A stretch of 64,000 nucleotides of DNA from a gamma proteobacterium HdN1. Its GTDB lineage: Bacteria; Pseudomonadota; Gammaproteobacteria; Pseudomonadales; Ketobacteraceae. Location of the stretch: assembly GCA_000198515.1 (NCBI GenBank), contig FP929140.1, positions 4,438,527 through 4,502,526 on the forward strand, written 5' to 3'. How positions within the stretch are numbered: the stretch's first letter is position 1; each line of letters begins with the position of its first letter. Under the pieces are notes generated by a model, which saw only the letters and a list, made by a program, of their open reading frames with translations, had not been told where the DNA came from and made no database searches. The translations under genes were made by a program, and so were the position numbers. This document shows, one piece after another, positions 1 to 10,341 of the stretch.

Positions 1-3000
1 CAGTTCGCTGCGAAGGCTATCGAGTTGCGTTCCAGGCACTGGGTTTTCTTCCCAATGATTCAGCACGTCGCCCGCATCTACAATCAAGTCGATTCCTTCA
101 GCAAGGAAGAGCGATACCAGTTGTTTGTCGGGGCGAGCCGCAGCATTCGCCGCCACAGCATCTTCGGAGTGACGCAGGCGCTGCTGGCGCATCTCGGAAA
201 TTTTTGCCAACAAACCTGCCGTCTCCGGCAGCGTGGACACGGTATCGTCAGCCACCTGTTCGAGTGCGCTGGCGATTGCTGCGCCAAACGTCTGCAAGAA
301 ATTCCGGATTTCCTGATCTGCTAGCAAGCCCTGCATGTGAGCTTCTTTAATGAATTTTTCGGCGGGTGCAGCGAGTTCTGCGATATTGGTAATGCCCGCC
401 ATGTGCGCACTACCTTTTAGGGTATGTAAGGCGCGGAGCAAATCTGCGCTGAACGGAGCATCTTTCTGACCGGCAACCGCCAAGAAGTCGGTGACAGTCT
501 GCAAGTGAGAGCGCGCTTCAGAAACAAAGATTTCGACCAGCACCGGATCTAGGCCGGACACGCTGAAGGCATCTGCAGTGCTTAGCTCAAACTCCGGAAC
601 GGAAGCTTCTTCGCTAGGTGAAGCCTCTGCCTCCGCATCGAACGCCGCACGTGGCTCAAATTCTGCGCTTGGATGAATTTCCTCCAGCTCACCCTCACTA
701 TCAAACGCAGCATCGCTTAGCGTAAACGTATCCTGCGCTTGTGCAGGTGTACGCGAATCTGCCGCTTCCTCAGCGTGGTGCGCATCTGCCAGTGCAGCTT
801 GCTCTGCTTCGTATTCTTGCTTAGATTCCGGCTCAGCATGGAGCGCCGCAGCCTCATGCGTTGTCGAATCTGGTTGCGACGACGGCGTGACATCGTGACC
901 CTCCCTTGATTCGCGTGCAGATAGCGCACTTGTAGACAACTCGGGTGCAGACGCAGGCTGCGACGCGATCTGTTGACCCCGCGCCAAAGCCCACGCTGCC
1001 GCTTCTAACGGTACGTATTCTGCACTGGGTGCTCGGCGTGCGCTAAATGCATCCACCATCGCAGGCATCGTTGCAATAACGGCTGCCACCAGATCAAACA
1101 CCGCATCGCTCGTCGGAATCGTGCGATCCAACACGCGGTTGAGCATATTCTCAACGGCCCACGAGAGCTCGCCGAGCACTTTTGCTCCAACCAAACGGCC
1201 GCTGCCCTTGATTGTATGAAACGCTCGGCGAATTTCAGTACGCGCGGCGCTATCTTCTGGGTCTTCACGCCATTGCGGCAGATAGTCCTGAATTGTTTGA
1301 AGAACCTCGCCAACCTCCTCAATAAAAATCTCCAGAACTTCCTCGTCGATCGACTCGAAATCGTCTTCGATAACGGCAGCGGGAGGGGCAACTATAACGG
1401 GAGTGGCAACTGTAACAGGAGGAGCCGAGGGTACAGAAGGTGCGGGCGTGGCGGCAACTACCGAGGATTCCCTTGCACCCTGCACTCCCTCACCAAGCGT
1501 ACCGACTGCCACTGCATCGGTCAGTTCTGGAATTTCAAACTCGGGAACTTCTTCGTCTATACGCACCTGATCTAAAGTAACTTTTGGAATCTCTGCGGCA
1601 TCCCCCGCAGCTTTTTCTACCGGATAGCCCAAGGATGCCACTGCGTCTTCCGCAATGGAAAGAATGGTTTCGTCCCCTGGAAACTGCTCATCAAGGCGTT
1701 CGAGATAGTACTCCACCGACGTAATCGCGTCGGCCAAGGTATCCATCACACGCCAGTCAGGAGTTGCTTTCGCCTGAATAATGTCATTCTGAATATACTG
1801 AATACAACTTTGTAGCAATTCGGCAGGATAGCGCAGCGGTACCATCGTCAAGCCGCCGCGCACACTGTTCAACAGCGCAAGAACCCGCGTTAACAGACTC
1901 GGATCAAAGTGTGCGCTAACATATTCCATGATGGCTTCTTTTACGCCTTCAAGCCCAGCACGCGATTCTGCAATCACTGCGGCACGTGCTTTTAGCACAT
2001 GATCTGCCGGAATTTCTGGGGCCTGTTCTGATTCACTGGCAGGCTCTAACGCGTTCTGTCGGTGGCTTTCTGCAGCCATTCCTTGCAGTGTCGCTTCCAC
2101 GTACAGAAGCGCCCCAGCAACATCCATAAACGTTGTAGAGGCCGGCAAAGCGTCCTGATCAATAACGCGATTCATCACCTCCAGCTGTTCTAGAATCACT
2201 CGGCGCTGACTGCCTAAACTTAACACAGCGAGCGTATCAGCCACCTGTTTTAGCCGCGTAGTCATTGGGCGCAACTGACGCACATCTTGGCCTTTCGCAC
2301 GCAAAAACATGTCCAGCATATCTTTCGCGGCGGAAATTTCTTCGAGCAACGCGCGAATCACCGTAACAATCGTGTCCTTGTCAGGGCCGCTCATTCGGCG
2401 GCGCTCACGATCAACGGCATCCTCCCCTGGAAGCGCTTCATCCAGCCGGAATGCATCTTTCACGCGTCGAATGCGCGGCGTATCCGTTTCGCTACGCGCA
2501 ATATAGAACAGCAGATTTTTTAATAATTCTTGCGGTAACGGCTCATCACGCCCCGCATGAGTGTCGATGCTGTGTTTTAATTGACGATCCAGCAACCCGA
2601 GCAGCATCTTGACGGAAGTTCCCAACTCAATCGCCTTGCAGGAAATCCCCTCCAGCAAGGCACTCGCCACCCACCAGAGCTGCGCCATCGGCGTGGTGCT
2701 GTACATGTGTTCCAGCTTGGCAAGAGATTTGGCTAGATAGCCCAAATTGGTGGGCATATCTTCACCACGAATTACGCCCACAAGAGCAAACTGATAGAGC
2801 TGGCGAATTTTTTTCAGGAGTTCTGTGTATTGCTCAACAACCTCTTCCGATACTTCTTCTACCGGAACAGCCGCCGCGCCGCCGCGCAAATCGGGAGTAA
2901 ACATCGCCGTTTCAGAAAGCAGGTGCTCACCACGCACTGCGCGCAAATCATTAAGAAGTGGCAGAATCACAATCGGCAAATCGCGCCGCCCTGCACGCAC

Positions 3001-3315
3001 ACGCTCCAGATAAATCGGCAGTTGCAGCATGGCACGCATCAGCACTTCCTGTGCGTCTTGCTGACGATTCACGCTACCATCCAGCATGCCTTGGGCAAGC
3101 TTTTCCATCTCCTCTGCCAACAGAGCCGCACCATAAAATTCCACCATTTGCAGGGTGCCATGCACTTGATGCAAATGCGCCAAACAAAAGCGCATTCGGG
3201 TAGAATCGTCCGAGTTCTTTACGAAGGCTTCCAATGCTTCTTGCGCTTGTTTTAGGGTTTCTTCGATTTCCCCTTTAACCCAATCCAGCGCCTGATAATC
3301 GTGGTGCTCAGCCAT
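1..3315 (-). CDS. chpA: ChpA-type chemotaxis hybrid histidine kinase (partial, N-terminal 1105 codons)
   Basis: Central kinase of the Pil-Chp system, which controls type IV pilus twitching; in the family it phosphorylates PilG and PilH. The gene runs off the left edge in an open frame, so its kinase, CheW-like and receiver parts are not visible. The ATG at 3315 overlaps the end of pilK by 8 bases. The N-terminal FimL-like region holds a degenerate phosphotransfer motif around His49 (LHQVHGTL). Two canonical HPt motifs are visible, FHTIKGSGR (His700) and LHTLKGSAH (His964), separated by a Glu/Ala-rich low-complexity linker. Position as last gene of pilGHIJK-chpA supports the name. It is not an ordinary CheA, because several HPt domains precede any kinase core. 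Confidence 0.93.
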   Translation of the reverse strand, partial: MAEHHDYQALDWVKGEIEETLKQAQEALEAFVKNSDDSTRMRFCLAHLHQVHGTLQMVEFYGAALLAEEMEKLAQGMLDGSVNRQQDAQEVLMRAMLQLPIYLERVRAGRRDLPIVILPLLNDLRAVRGEHLLSETAMFTPDLRGGAAAVPVEEVSEEVVEQYTELLKKIRQLYQFALVGVIRGEDMPTNLGYLAKSLAKLEHMYSTTPMAQLWWVASALLEGISCKAIELGTSVKMLLGLLDRQLKHSIDTHAGRDEPLPQELLKNLLFYIARSETDTPRIRRVKDAFRLDEALPGEDAVDRERRRMSGPDKDTIVTVIRALLEEISAAKDMLDMFLRAKGQDVRQLRPMTTRLKQVADTLAVLSLGSQRRVILEQLEVMNRVIDQDALPASTTFMDVAGALLYVEATLQGMAAESHRQNALEPASESEQAPEIPADHVLKARAAVIAESRAGLEGVKEAIMEYVSAHFDPSLLTRVLALLNSVRGGLTMVPLRYPAELLQSCIQYIQNDIIQAKATPDWRVMDTLADAITSVEYYLERLDEQFPGDETILSIAEDAVASLGYPVEKAAGDAAEIPKVTLDQVRIDEEVPEFEIPELTDAVAVGTLGEGVQGARESSVVAATPAPSVPSAPPVTVATPVIVAPPAAVIEDDFESIDEEVLEIFIEEVGEVLQTIQDYLPQWREDPEDSAARTEIRRAFHTIKGSGRLVGAKVLGELSWAVENMLNRVLDRTIPTSDAVFDLVAAVIATMPAMVDAFSARRAPSAEYVPLEAAAWALARGQQIASQPASAPELSTSALSARESREGHDVTPSSQPDSTTHEAAALHAEPESKQEYEAEQAALADAHHAEEAADSRTPAQAQDTFTLSDAAFDSEGELEEIHPSAEFEPRAAFDAEAEASPSEEASVPEFELSTADAFSVSGLDPVLVEIFVSEARSHLQTVTDFLAVAGQKDAPFSADLLRALHTLKGSAHMAGITNIAELAAPAEKFIKEAHMQGLLADQEIRNFLQTFGAAIASALEQVADDTVSTLPETAGLLAKISEMRQQRLRHSEDAVAANAAARPDKQLVSLFLAEGIDLIVDAGDVLNHWEENPVPGTQLDSLRSEL

Positions 3316-4228
3316 GCTCTCTCCGGGCGGTCTTCGCCGATTCGTTCTTTGCGTCATCCCGATTCGCATCATCTTTTCGCAAAAATGCCAAGGTGTTGTC
3401 ACTGGCATAACGCACGACGCGAGGGTGCGACCATTCCATAAGTTCACCAACGCCTATCACCAATAAACCGCCAGGTGCAAGACGCTCCGCAAGATGGCTC
3501 ACAATTTCCTTCTTGCGTTGATTTTTAAAATAAATGAGCAAGTTTTGGCAGTAGATGACGTCCATATCCAGCATGGGCGCGGCTTTCAAATCCAACACAT
3601 TCATCCGTGAAAAACTGACCTGATTTCGCAATTCTGCGATAATTTCGAACTGCGCCTTACCTACCGGCTGAAAATAACGATCTCGGTAGATTTGCGGAAT
3701 GCGCTCTACCTTGCGGGCGCTATAGACACCCTTACGTGCCTTGGCGAGCGCAGGCAGGCTTAAATCTGTCGCAGTCACGCCGAAATAACGATTGCCATCC
3801 ACGCTGCGTATCAACTGATCCATGAGCATCGCAAGGCTATAGGGCTCCTCCCCCGTCGCACAGCCGACGCTCCAAAGATTCACTTGTCGGCGGTTTGGTT
3901 GGTGCACAAACAAGTCGCGCACGTGGCTGCGCACTAAATCGAATGAGGGCTGATGGCGAAAGAAGCTCGTCTCCTGCACGGTAAGCCGATCCACCAAGGT
4001 AGACCACTCAATCTCACCGCTCAGGCCAGAAGTCAACTGCTCGTAGTAAGCGTCGTAATCCGCCACGCTGATTTCGCGCATGCGCAGCGTGAGCGCCGTC
4101 TCTAGGAAAGACTTGCGCTGCTCGCTGATCTGCATGCCGGTACGCTTTTCGAGCAGCTCTTGCCAAAGCAAGAACTGCTTTTGATCCAGCTTGGGAGCCT
4201 GCTGTAAGCTCCAAAAATCGGCAGGCAC
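3308..4228 (-). CDS. pilK: PilK, CheR-family protein methyltransferase
   Basis: S-adenosylmethionine-dependent methyltransferase of the CheR family, expected to methylate glutamates of the receptor PilJ. The 306 aa show the CheR all-helical N-terminal domain followed by a Rossmann methyltransferase core with the SAM-binding motif SVGCATGEEPYS and the later CQNLLIYF segment. A GTG at 4237 also opens the frame, but GGGAG touches it directly. The GTG at 4228 lies 8 bases behind GGAGG, so I chose that start. The gene sits between pilJ and chpA and overlaps chpA by 8 bases, so translation is probably coupled. Confidence 0.9.
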   Translation of the reverse strand: MPADFWSLQQAPKLDQKQFLLWQELLEKRTGMQISEQRKSFLETALTLRMREISVADYDAYYEQLTSGLSGEIEWSTLVDRLTVQETSFFRHQPSFDLVRSHVRDLFVHQPNRRQVNLWSVGCATGEEPYSLAMLMDQLIRSVDGNRYFGVTATDLSLPALAKARKGVYSARKVERIPQIYRDRYFQPVGKAQFEIIAELRNQVSFSRMNVLDLKAAPMLDMDVIYCQNLLIYFKNQRKKEIVSHLAERLAPGGLLVIGVGELMEWSHPRVVRYASDNTLAFLRKDDANRDDAKNESAKTARREHG

Positions 4229-4308
4229 TACGCTCACCTCCCGGCATGTCGTTACGGATTCCGCGTTATGCGGGTTTCAAAGCCCCTGCAAACTGCAATT
4301 TAAAAGCA

Positions 4309-6387
4309 TCAATGGCTACTTGGCAGCTTGAAGCCCGCAACTGAGTTCCGCATTTGTACAGCAAGTTCCGCAAGGTTACCGATCGACTGTGCTGTCGCGG
4401 TCGTACCGGATGAAGTCTGTGATGTAATTTCCTGAATAACGTTCATGGTATTAGAGACGTGCGCCGCAGATGCGGCCTGCTGGCGCGCTGCGTTGGAGAT
4501 GTTCTGTATCAGGTCTGCGAGGCTGGTCGATACGTTTTCGATTTCTTCCAGCGCAACGCCTGCGTCCTGCGCCAAGCGCGCTCCACGAACCACCTCTGCG
4601 GTAGTTTGTTCCATGGAAATAACCGCCTCGTTGGTATCGGTCTGGATGGTTTTTACCAGCGCTTCGATCTGCTTGGTTGCAGCCGCTGCACGTTCTGCAA
4701 GGCGCTGAACTTCGTCCGCAACCACCGCGAAACCGCGGCCCGCTTCACCGGCCATTGCTGCCTGAATCGCCGCGTTCAGTGCCAAGATGTTGGTTTGGTC
4801 AGCAATGTCGTTGATCAACGATACGATGTCACCGATCTCTTGCGATGATTCCCCAAGTCGCTTGATACGCTTTGCGGTCTCTTGTATCTGCTCACGAATG
4901 GTGTCCATCCCGTGTATCGTATTCTGCACCACTTCTGCGCCTTTATTGGCGATGGATACCGAGCGATCTGCTACCGCTGCCGATTCCGCTGCGTTCGCAG
5001 ATACTTGGTCGATGGACACGGCCATTTCGTTAATTGCAGCAGAAGCCCCAGCAATTTCTTGTGCTTGGTGCTCAGCAGCTTCTGCAAGGTGAATTGCCGT
5101 CGCCTGCGTTTCTTGGGCTGCCGAAGATACCTGCACCGCCATCTCGTTGATGGTCGATACGAGGCTGCGAAGTTGGTCAATGGTAAAGTTGATCGAGTCT
5201 GCAATCGCGCCGGTGAAGTCCTCCGTTACCGTGGTTTGTACGGTAAGGTCACCATCTGCCAAGTCGCCCAATTCATCAAGCAAACGTAAGATTGCTTCTT
5301 GGTTGCGTTGGTTTTCCTGATCTTTCTCTTGAGCACGCTGCGCCTCTTCCGCGAGCTGATGGCGTGATTCTGCGCGAGACTGTTGAAAAATTCCGCCGAG
5401 GCAGGCAAGTACAACCAATACCATCGCGAAGGTGACTTCGTTACTCCAGATACCTGGCGCACTGGTGTCTTGGAAAGCTTTTACCAAGAGCCCCGTCTCA
5501 TCCAATAGTTTTTGCGAATCTTCAAAAATAGCGTTCGCCCCCTTACGCACTTCGAACAGTTCAGGAGACGCTTTGAGTATTTCATCTACGCTCTCTTGCA
5601 CCTCAGTGAACTTGTCTGCAATTTCGTTCAAGGCATCTACGGCATCCGGGCTCACCACTTTTTGCACGTTAATTGCGCGGTCGCCCTGCAGCATGCCTGT
5701 AAGAACGCGGCCGAATTTTTGCGTGTCTTGGCCGAAACTATCCGCAGCCATGACCGCATCTTCACCACCGGCAAGCACCTTGTTAACAGAGCGCACAATC
5801 CGCTCGGCCAAGAGTGACTGCCGTTGTGCAATCGCAACCTGCTCGCCTGCCGCTTTATCAGCGACTAACGAGTCCACTACGGTGCTGTATTCTTCTTGGA
5901 GTTCGGGAACCGTGTCACCCAATACGCGCGCAACATCGTGCAAATTCAGCACCGTTTGTCGGCCGCGCAAAATGATGTCGGAGCTCTCACCCACCCGTGC
6001 CCAAGTCTTGGCAACCGCATCCAACTCTTTGGGCGCATTACGCAAAAACTCAGAATCGACGGGCATCTGATCTTCGGAACGATCGCCCTGTTTACCGTTA
6101 CGGATTTGATCCCACAACGTTCCAAACGCAAGCCGAGAGTCCTCCAAAAAGGTAAATGCCTGATCGTTACCAGCCGCCGCTTCCAACGCATATTTCGCAA
6201 TCCGCTGCGACAAAACCCGCAGTTCGGTCGACTTCGTCACATACTTGGTCGCCAGCTCGCTATGCCGGTTTACCTGCATGAAGTTAAAGATCATCACCAC
6301 GATCGCCGCGATCAATCCCACGATAAACACGGGCATCAGGCGATTGGCGCTCTTGCTGGTTTCCAGCTTTCCGGTGCTAGACGACAT
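4309..6387 (-). CDS. pilJ: PilJ, methyl-accepting chemotaxis protein of the Pil-Chp system
   Basis: Inner-membrane chemoreceptor that feeds ChpA. The 692 aa contain a first membrane segment at about residues 17-38, a periplasmic part rich in heptad-like helices, a second membrane segment near 318-335, a HAMP-like stretch and a long cytoplasmic signalling coiled coil. The conserved hairpin tip is clear ([20 protein letters not shown]). AGGAG lies 9 bases before the ATG. Neighbours PilI (CheW) and PilK (CheR) are its expected partners. Length and order match the Pseudomonas gene. Confidence 0.95.
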   Translation of the reverse strand: MSSSTGKLETSKSANRLMPVFIVGLIAAIVVMIFNFMQVNRHSELATKYVTKSTELRVLSQRIAKYALEAAAGNDQAFTFLEDSRLAFGTLWDQIRNGKQGDRSEDQMPVDSEFLRNAPKELDAVAKTWARVGESSDIILRGRQTVLNLHDVARVLGDTVPELQEEYSTVVDSLVADKAAGEQVAIAQRQSLLAERIVRSVNKVLAGGEDAVMAADSFGQDTQKFGRVLTGMLQGDRAINVQKVVSPDAVDALNEIADKFTEVQESVDEILKASPELFEVRKGANAIFEDSQKLLDETGLLVKAFQDTSAPGIWSNEVTFAMVLVVLACLGGIFQQSRAESRHQLAEEAQRAQEKDQENQRNQEAILRLLDELGDLADGDLTVQTTVTEDFTGAIADSINFTIDQLRSLVSTINEMAVQVSSAAQETQATAIHLAEAAEHQAQEIAGASAAINEMAVSIDQVSANAAESAAVADRSVSIANKGAEVVQNTIHGMDTIREQIQETAKRIKRLGESSQEIGDIVSLINDIADQTNILALNAAIQAAMAGEAGRGFAVVADEVQRLAERAAAATKQIEALVKTIQTDTNEAVISMEQTTAEVVRGARLAQDAGVALEEIENVSTSLADLIQNISNAARQQAASAAHVSNTMNVIQEITSQTSSGTTATAQSIGNLAELAVQMRNSVAGFKLPSSH

Positions 6388-6516
6388 ATGGTTGGACTCC
6401 TGAACCTCGATTAGTCAAACGACCTGAAACTTCACTGTAGTACATGATTTTCACTCTAGTACATGGCATTGATGTCGCCAGTGCAAAGCGGCATTGTCCT
6501 TTCACGATGCAACTCC

Positions 6517-7056
6517 TTATGATGCAACATCAAGAAAGCGCGGATCACGCGCCAGCGTGAACAGACTGAAAACGGCCCAAAATTCGCTATCTTGTTGGTA
6601 GCCGCCTTTCAGATAGATTTGCGTATCGCGATAGCGCGTGGGAATTTCGTCGGTATACCAATCCACCGAAAAGTGCTGCATGCCCAACACTTCATCCACA
6701 ATCAAACCACTGTAGAGCTCGCCGCGTTCCAGCACGAGCAATCGCCGTCGCTTGCTTTGCAAACCCGACTGACGATTCAAAAACATCATGAGATCCATAA
6801 TAGGCATCAATCGCCCACGCACATTCGCAACGCCTTTGACCCAACCTTTAACGCCAGGCACTTGGGTAAATCGCGGCATTTCCAGGATTTCTGAAACCTC
6901 ACCCATAGGCACGACATATTTGCGACTATCCAGCGTAAAGCCAACACCACTCCATTGGACGGTAGCTTCTTCTTGCTCCGGCAAGCCCCGCGCATTGGCA
7001 CGCGAGCGCTGCGCAATCTCTACCAGCGCCCGATACGCTGCAGAAGTTTCACTCAT
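6517..7056 (-). CDS. pilI: PilI, CheW-like adaptor
   Basis: Small CheW-fold coupling protein (179 aa) that links the receptor PilJ to the kinase ChpA. The CheW domain covers about residues 35-175, with the typical VPMGEVSEILEMP and NVRGRLMPIMDL strands and a C-terminal segment ending in FSLFTLARDPRF. It starts 7 bases after the pilH stop codon in the same operon. No strong Shine-Dalgarno sequence is visible, so coupling to pilH translation is likely. Family assignment is firm; partner specificity is inferred from gene order. Confidence 0.93.
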   Translation of the reverse strand: MSETSAAYRALVEIAQRSRANARGLPEQEEATVQWSGVGFTLDSRKYVVPMGEVSEILEMPRFTQVPGVKGWVKGVANVRGRLMPIMDLMMFLNRQSGLQSKRRRLLVLERGELYSGLIVDEVLGMQHFSVDWYTDEIPTRYRDTQIYLKGGYQQDSEFWAVFSLFTLARDPRFLDVAS

Positions 7057-7063
7057 GTCCGAC

Positions 7064-7444
7064 TTATTTCCCTTGCTGTGCGCTCTGTAGCGTCTGACGG
7101 ATCGTGTCCATCAAGACTTTTTCGTCAATGGGCTTGGTTAAATAGGCGGACGCGCCTTGGCGCTGGCCCCACACCTTGTCCGTTTCCTGATCTTTTGTCG
7201 TAACAATGACCACCGGAATATGCTTTGTATCTTCACCTTTGGCGAGCTGGCGGGTGGCTTGAAAGCCGTTCAAGCCCGGCATCACCACATCCATCAACAC
7301 CAGATCGGGCTTTTCTTTGCGGCATAACGCAACACCATCCGCGCCATTGTCTGCCTTCAGCACGCCAAAGCCGTTCTTTTTCAGAATTTCTTCAAACTTA
7401 TACGTTTCTGTGGGGGAATCATCCACAATCAACACGCGAGGCAT
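7064..7444 (-). CDS. pilH: PilH, single-domain response regulator
   Basis: CheY-like receiver (126 aa) of the Pil-Chp pathway; in Pseudomonas PilH counteracts PilG, probably as a phosphate sink. Acidic pocket Asp8/Asp9, phosphoacceptor Asp52 (LVLMDVVMPG), the Thr of IVTTKD and the Lys of YLTKPID are all present. A TTG at 7459 could extend the protein by five residues, but the ATG at 7444 is preceded by GGAGAA at good spacing and begins with the typical MPRVLIVDDS. It is followed at once by pilI. Confidence 0.94.
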   Translation of the reverse strand: MPRVLIVDDSPTETYKFEEILKKNGFGVLKADNGADGVALCRKEKPDLVLMDVVMPGLNGFQATRQLAKGEDTKHIPVVIVTTKDQETDKVWGQRQGASAYLTKPIDEKVLMDTIRQTLQSAQQGK

Positions 7445-7590
7445 AGCGCTCTTCTCCAAACGAGAGACACTCTCTCTTTTAATCTAACGATCTACCAAGG
7501 ACTCATTTGGCACGCACCAACGAACAGTCCTGACATTGCTACCACTTTGTCGCAACAACACTTTTTGCCAAAACAAGAATCTTGATTACG

Positions 7591-7989
7591 TTACCCGCCA
7601 GCATGGGGTTGGCCAATATGCTGGCGGATTGCACCGAGCAATTCTTCTTTGCTGAACGGTTTGGTGAGATATTGATCTGACCCCACGATGCGCCCCTTGG
7701 CCTTATCAAACAGGCCGTCCTTGCTGGAGAGCATGATTACAGGCGTTTTCTTAAACGCGCTGTTATTTTTAATCAGCGCGCAGGTTTGGTAGCCGTCCAA
7801 CCTTGGCATCATAATATCGACAAATATAATGGCAGGCTGTGTGTCAGCAATTTTAGACAACGCGTCAAATCCATCGGTAGCCGTGATTACATCGCAGCCC
7901 GCTTTTTTAAGAAGCGTTTCAGCCGTGCGGCGGATGGTTTTGCTGTCGTCGATAACCATCACCTTGAGATTATCGAAATTCTCTTCCAT
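7591..7989 (-). CDS. pilG: PilG, single-domain response regulator
   Basis: CheY-like receiver (132 aa), first gene of the operon; in Pseudomonas PilG promotes pilus extension through PilB and c-di-GMP/cAMP signalling. Phosphoacceptor Asp58 lies in FVDIMMPRLDGYQTC, and the Lys in YLTKPFSKEELLGAI completes the pocket. The sequence is close to what I remember of Pseudomonas PilG almost throughout. A GTG at 8022 would add 11 residues, but the ATG at 7989 has AAGG at 8 bases and matches the family N terminus, so I chose it. Confidence 0.95.
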   Translation of the reverse strand: MEENFDNLKVMVIDDSKTIRRTAETLLKKAGCDVITATDGFDALSKIADTQPAIIFVDIMMPRLDGYQTCALIKNNSAFKKTPVIMLSSKDGLFDKAKGRIVGSDQYLTKPFSKEELLGAIRQHIGQPHAGG

Positions 7990-8353
7990 CGAACTGACCT
8001 TCACTGGTGGCAAAAAGTGCACTGATTAGTCGCAAAAAGTGCGCGTAACGTAAGTATAGTTATAATAGTCGGTCTGTCGGCAAGCAAATACCAAAGGCCG
8101 CATATTTTTTGGGATGCAGATCGCAGTTGAGCCGGATCGTCGCACATTCAAGCACATACAAGCCGCTGACCTTGTTCGTTTTTGAAGCGACTACCGCAAA
8201 ACATGGACGCTCGTACCTGTTCAACGCAAAATAAGCGCCCGTCGAAAGGAGCGAGAATTTTACTTGCAATCCCATTAGACTAGCCAAATTTTCCGACATG
8301 ACAACCGCTTCTACCGAACCGCACAATCGCATCCACTGACTAAGGCAGCCACC
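7990..8353. other. Divergent intergenic region pilG/gshB without a supported gene
   Basis: About 364 bases between the chosen pilG start and gshB. It holds the predicted pil promoter and, presumably, a gshB promoter that I could not locate with confidence. A 90-codon minus-strand frame lies in it but has no family features and covers the promoter. I see no RNA gene here. Confidence 0.6.
8059..8087 (-). promoter_or_regulatory. Predicted sigma-70 promoter of the pil-chp operon
   Basis: On the minus strand TTGCTT (8082-8087) is followed after 17 bases by TATAAC (8059-8064). A transcript starting near 8052 would have a leader of about 60 bases before the pilG ATG. No other -35/-10 pair of similar quality was seen in this divergent intergenic region. 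Confidence 0.45.
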
Positions 8354-9310
8354 ATGACCCTAAGCATCGGCGTTGTAATGGACCCCATCCAGAATATCCA
8401 CTACAAAAAGGATTCATCGCTGGCCATGCTGTGGGCGGCACAAGCGCGTGGATGGACGCTGTATTATATGGAACAGCAGGATCTGTATCTTCGAGACGGC
8501 GAAGCACGCGCCACGATGCGCACACTCAGCGTTCACCATGACCCTGCGCAGTGGTGGCAGTTCGGCGACGAACGCGATGCGGCGCTAGGCAGCCTTGATG
8601 TCATCCTGATGCGCAAAGACCCGCCATTTAACATGGAGTTTGTCTACACCACCTACTTGCTCGAAGCCGCAGAACGAACCGGTACGCTGATTGTGAACCG
8701 CGCCGCAAGCCTGCGCGATTGCAACGAAAAGCTGTTTGCAACCCAATTTCCCGCCTGCTGCCCGCCAACGCTGGTAAGCGCATCAGCAGTCAAATTGCGG
8801 CAATTTGCCCGTGAACAGGGCGACATCGTCATGAAACCCTTGGACGGCATGGGCGGCTCAGCCGTGTTTCGCACCCACGGCAGCGACGAAAATCTGTCTG
8901 TCATCATGGAGGTGCTGACACAATACGGGCGCACCCCTATCATGGCACAGCGATATTTGCCGGAAATCCGTAAAGGGGACAAACGCATTTTAGTCGTGAA
9001 CGGCGAGCCGGTTCCGTTTTGCCTCGCGCGGATTCCCGCAGAAGGCGAAGCACGCGGCAACCTCGCCGCAGGCGGAAGCGGCGTAGTGCAACCCATTACC
9101 GAACGGGATCGCTGGTTATGCGCGCAAGTAGGCAGCACATTGCGCGAGAAAGGTCTACTATTCGTAGGGTTGGACGTAATTGGTGATTATCTCACCGAAA
9201 TCAACGTGACCAGCCCCACCTGCATCCGCGAAATCGACGCCGCAGCCGGTACCGACATTGCAGAGATGCTGATGAACGCGATCGCCAGCGCGGTTCGTGA
9301 AACACAATAA
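8354..9310 (+). CDS. gshB: Glutathione synthetase
   Basis: ATP-grasp ligase that joins gamma-glutamylcysteine to glycine, the second step of glutathione synthesis, in the cytosol. The 318 aa have the usual GshB length. The N-terminal pre-ATP-grasp part begins IGVVMDPIQNIHYKKDSS, and ATP-grasp motifs DIVMKPLDGMGGSAVFR, the glycine-rich loop GNLAAGGSG and the metal-binding TEINVTSPTCIREID follow. It lies head to head with pilG, as in Pseudomonas. The end overlaps the downstream tonB-like gene by 14 bases. Confidence 0.97.
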   Translation: MTLSIGVVMDPIQNIHYKKDSSLAMLWAAQARGWTLYYMEQQDLYLRDGEARATMRTLSVHHDPAQWWQFGDERDAALGSLDVILMRKDPPFNMEFVYTTYLLEAAERTGTLIVNRAASLRDCNEKLFATQFPACCPPTLVSASAVKLRQFAREQGDIVMKPLDGMGGSAVFRTHGSDENLSVIMEVLTQYGRTPIMAQRYLPEIRKGDKRILVVNGEPVPFCLARIPAEGEARGNLAAGGSGVVQPITERDRWLCAQVGSTLREKGLLFVGLDVIGDYLTEINVTSPTCIREIDAAAGTDIAEMLMNAIASAVRETQ

Positions 9311-10265
9311 GCCATCAAACCCAGTTGTCAGAGTGCGCCCAGCAGCCCCCCCAAAAAAGCCGTCCACAAACCAGCAGCCATGGGATGCCATCGCACGCCT
9401 AGAGATCGTGGACGCAGCGCCCCGCGAGCCACAAATGGTGGTCGCGCTCACGCTTGCCTTGGTCGCGCATATTGCACTGCTGGCAGCCCACTTTAATTTC
9501 CACCCGCCGCAGCCCGCGACCACAAGCCTCGAAATCACCTTAGCGGCATTTAAGTCGGAGAAAGCCCCCGAACAGGCGGACTTCCTCGCCCAACAAAACC
9601 AAGAAGGCAGCGGCACAGAAGCCGAAGCACTCGCACCCGCCACGCAGGAAATTGCGCCATTCGCCACCAACAAAATCACCCCTGTACAACCCACTGAACA
9701 GCCTGCCAGCGCGCCACCCAGCACCAAGGCTCGGATTTTGACAACCCAAGCCGCGAGCACCGAACACACCCCCACCCAAGCTCAGCCAACCCCTCTTCAG
9801 CCAGAACCCACGCCAGACTTTCAACCCTCCCTACTACGCCGTAGCCTAGAAATCGCAAGCCTAGAAGCACAGTTGCGGGAACAACAACAAACCCACGCGA
9901 AACGCCCCATCAAGCGCCAACTTACTGCAGCCAGCACTCGCGAAGTTCGCGACGCCTACTACCTCGATGGATGGCGGCGCAAGGTGGAACGCATTGGCAA
10001 TCTGAACTATCCCGCCCAAGCGCGCAAACAGCAAATCTACGGACAGCTACGAATGATGGTGTCTATCAACAAAGACGGCACTCTAAATGACGTGCGAATT
10101 TTACAGTCGTCAGGCCAACCGATCCTCGACGAAGCCGCGCTCGACATCGTCCGACTGGCCGCGCCGTTCCAAGCGTTCCCCCCCGAAATCGCCAAGGATA
10201 CCGATATCCTAGAAATTATTCGCACTTGGCAATTTGAGAAAGGAAATTACGTTTCCAGCTTTTGA
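9297..10265 (+). CDS. TonB-family energy transducer-like protein
   Basis: A 322-aa protein with a cytoplasmic basic N terminus, one membrane anchor at about residues 47-65, a Pro/Gln/Thr-rich periplasmic linker and a C-terminal TonB domain (QIYGQLRMMVSINKDGTL, then EIIRTWQFEKG near the end). TonB proteins carry proton-motive energy from ExbBD to outer-membrane receptors. This copy stands apart from exbBD and sits between gshB and yqgE, the place held in Pseudomonas by tonB3, which has been linked to twitching and pilus assembly. The GTG start lies inside gshB, so translation is probably coupled. Confidence 0.85.
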   Translation: MKHNKPSNPVVRVRPAAPPKKPSTNQQPWDAIARLEIVDAAPREPQMVVALTLALVAHIALLAAHFNFHPPQPATTSLEITLAAFKSEKAPEQADFLAQQNQEGSGTEAEALAPATQEIAPFATNKITPVQPTEQPASAPPSTKARILTTQAASTEHTPTQAQPTPLQPEPTPDFQPSLLRRSLEIASLEAQLREQQQTHAKRPIKRQLTAASTREVRDAYYLDGWRRKVERIGNLNYPAQARKQQIYGQLRMMVSINKDGTLNDVRILQSSGQPILDEAALDIVRLAAPFQAFPPEIAKDTDILEIIRTWQFEKGNYVSSF

Positions 10266-10341
10266 ACGCTATTTTTGTGCGCCTTAAGAACATTTTCACC
10301 AGCTACTTGCAGTCCTTAGCAGAAACCCCAATACTGCAATT

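Noticed and set aside
5432-6070. 212-codon plus-strand frame
   Set aside because: Shadow of pilJ on the opposite strand; low-complexity Ser/Thr/Ala composition and no context.
8060-8332. 90-codon minus-strand frame between pilG and gshB
   Set aside because: No family features or ribosome-binding site; it covers the predicted pil promoter in a divergent intergenic region.
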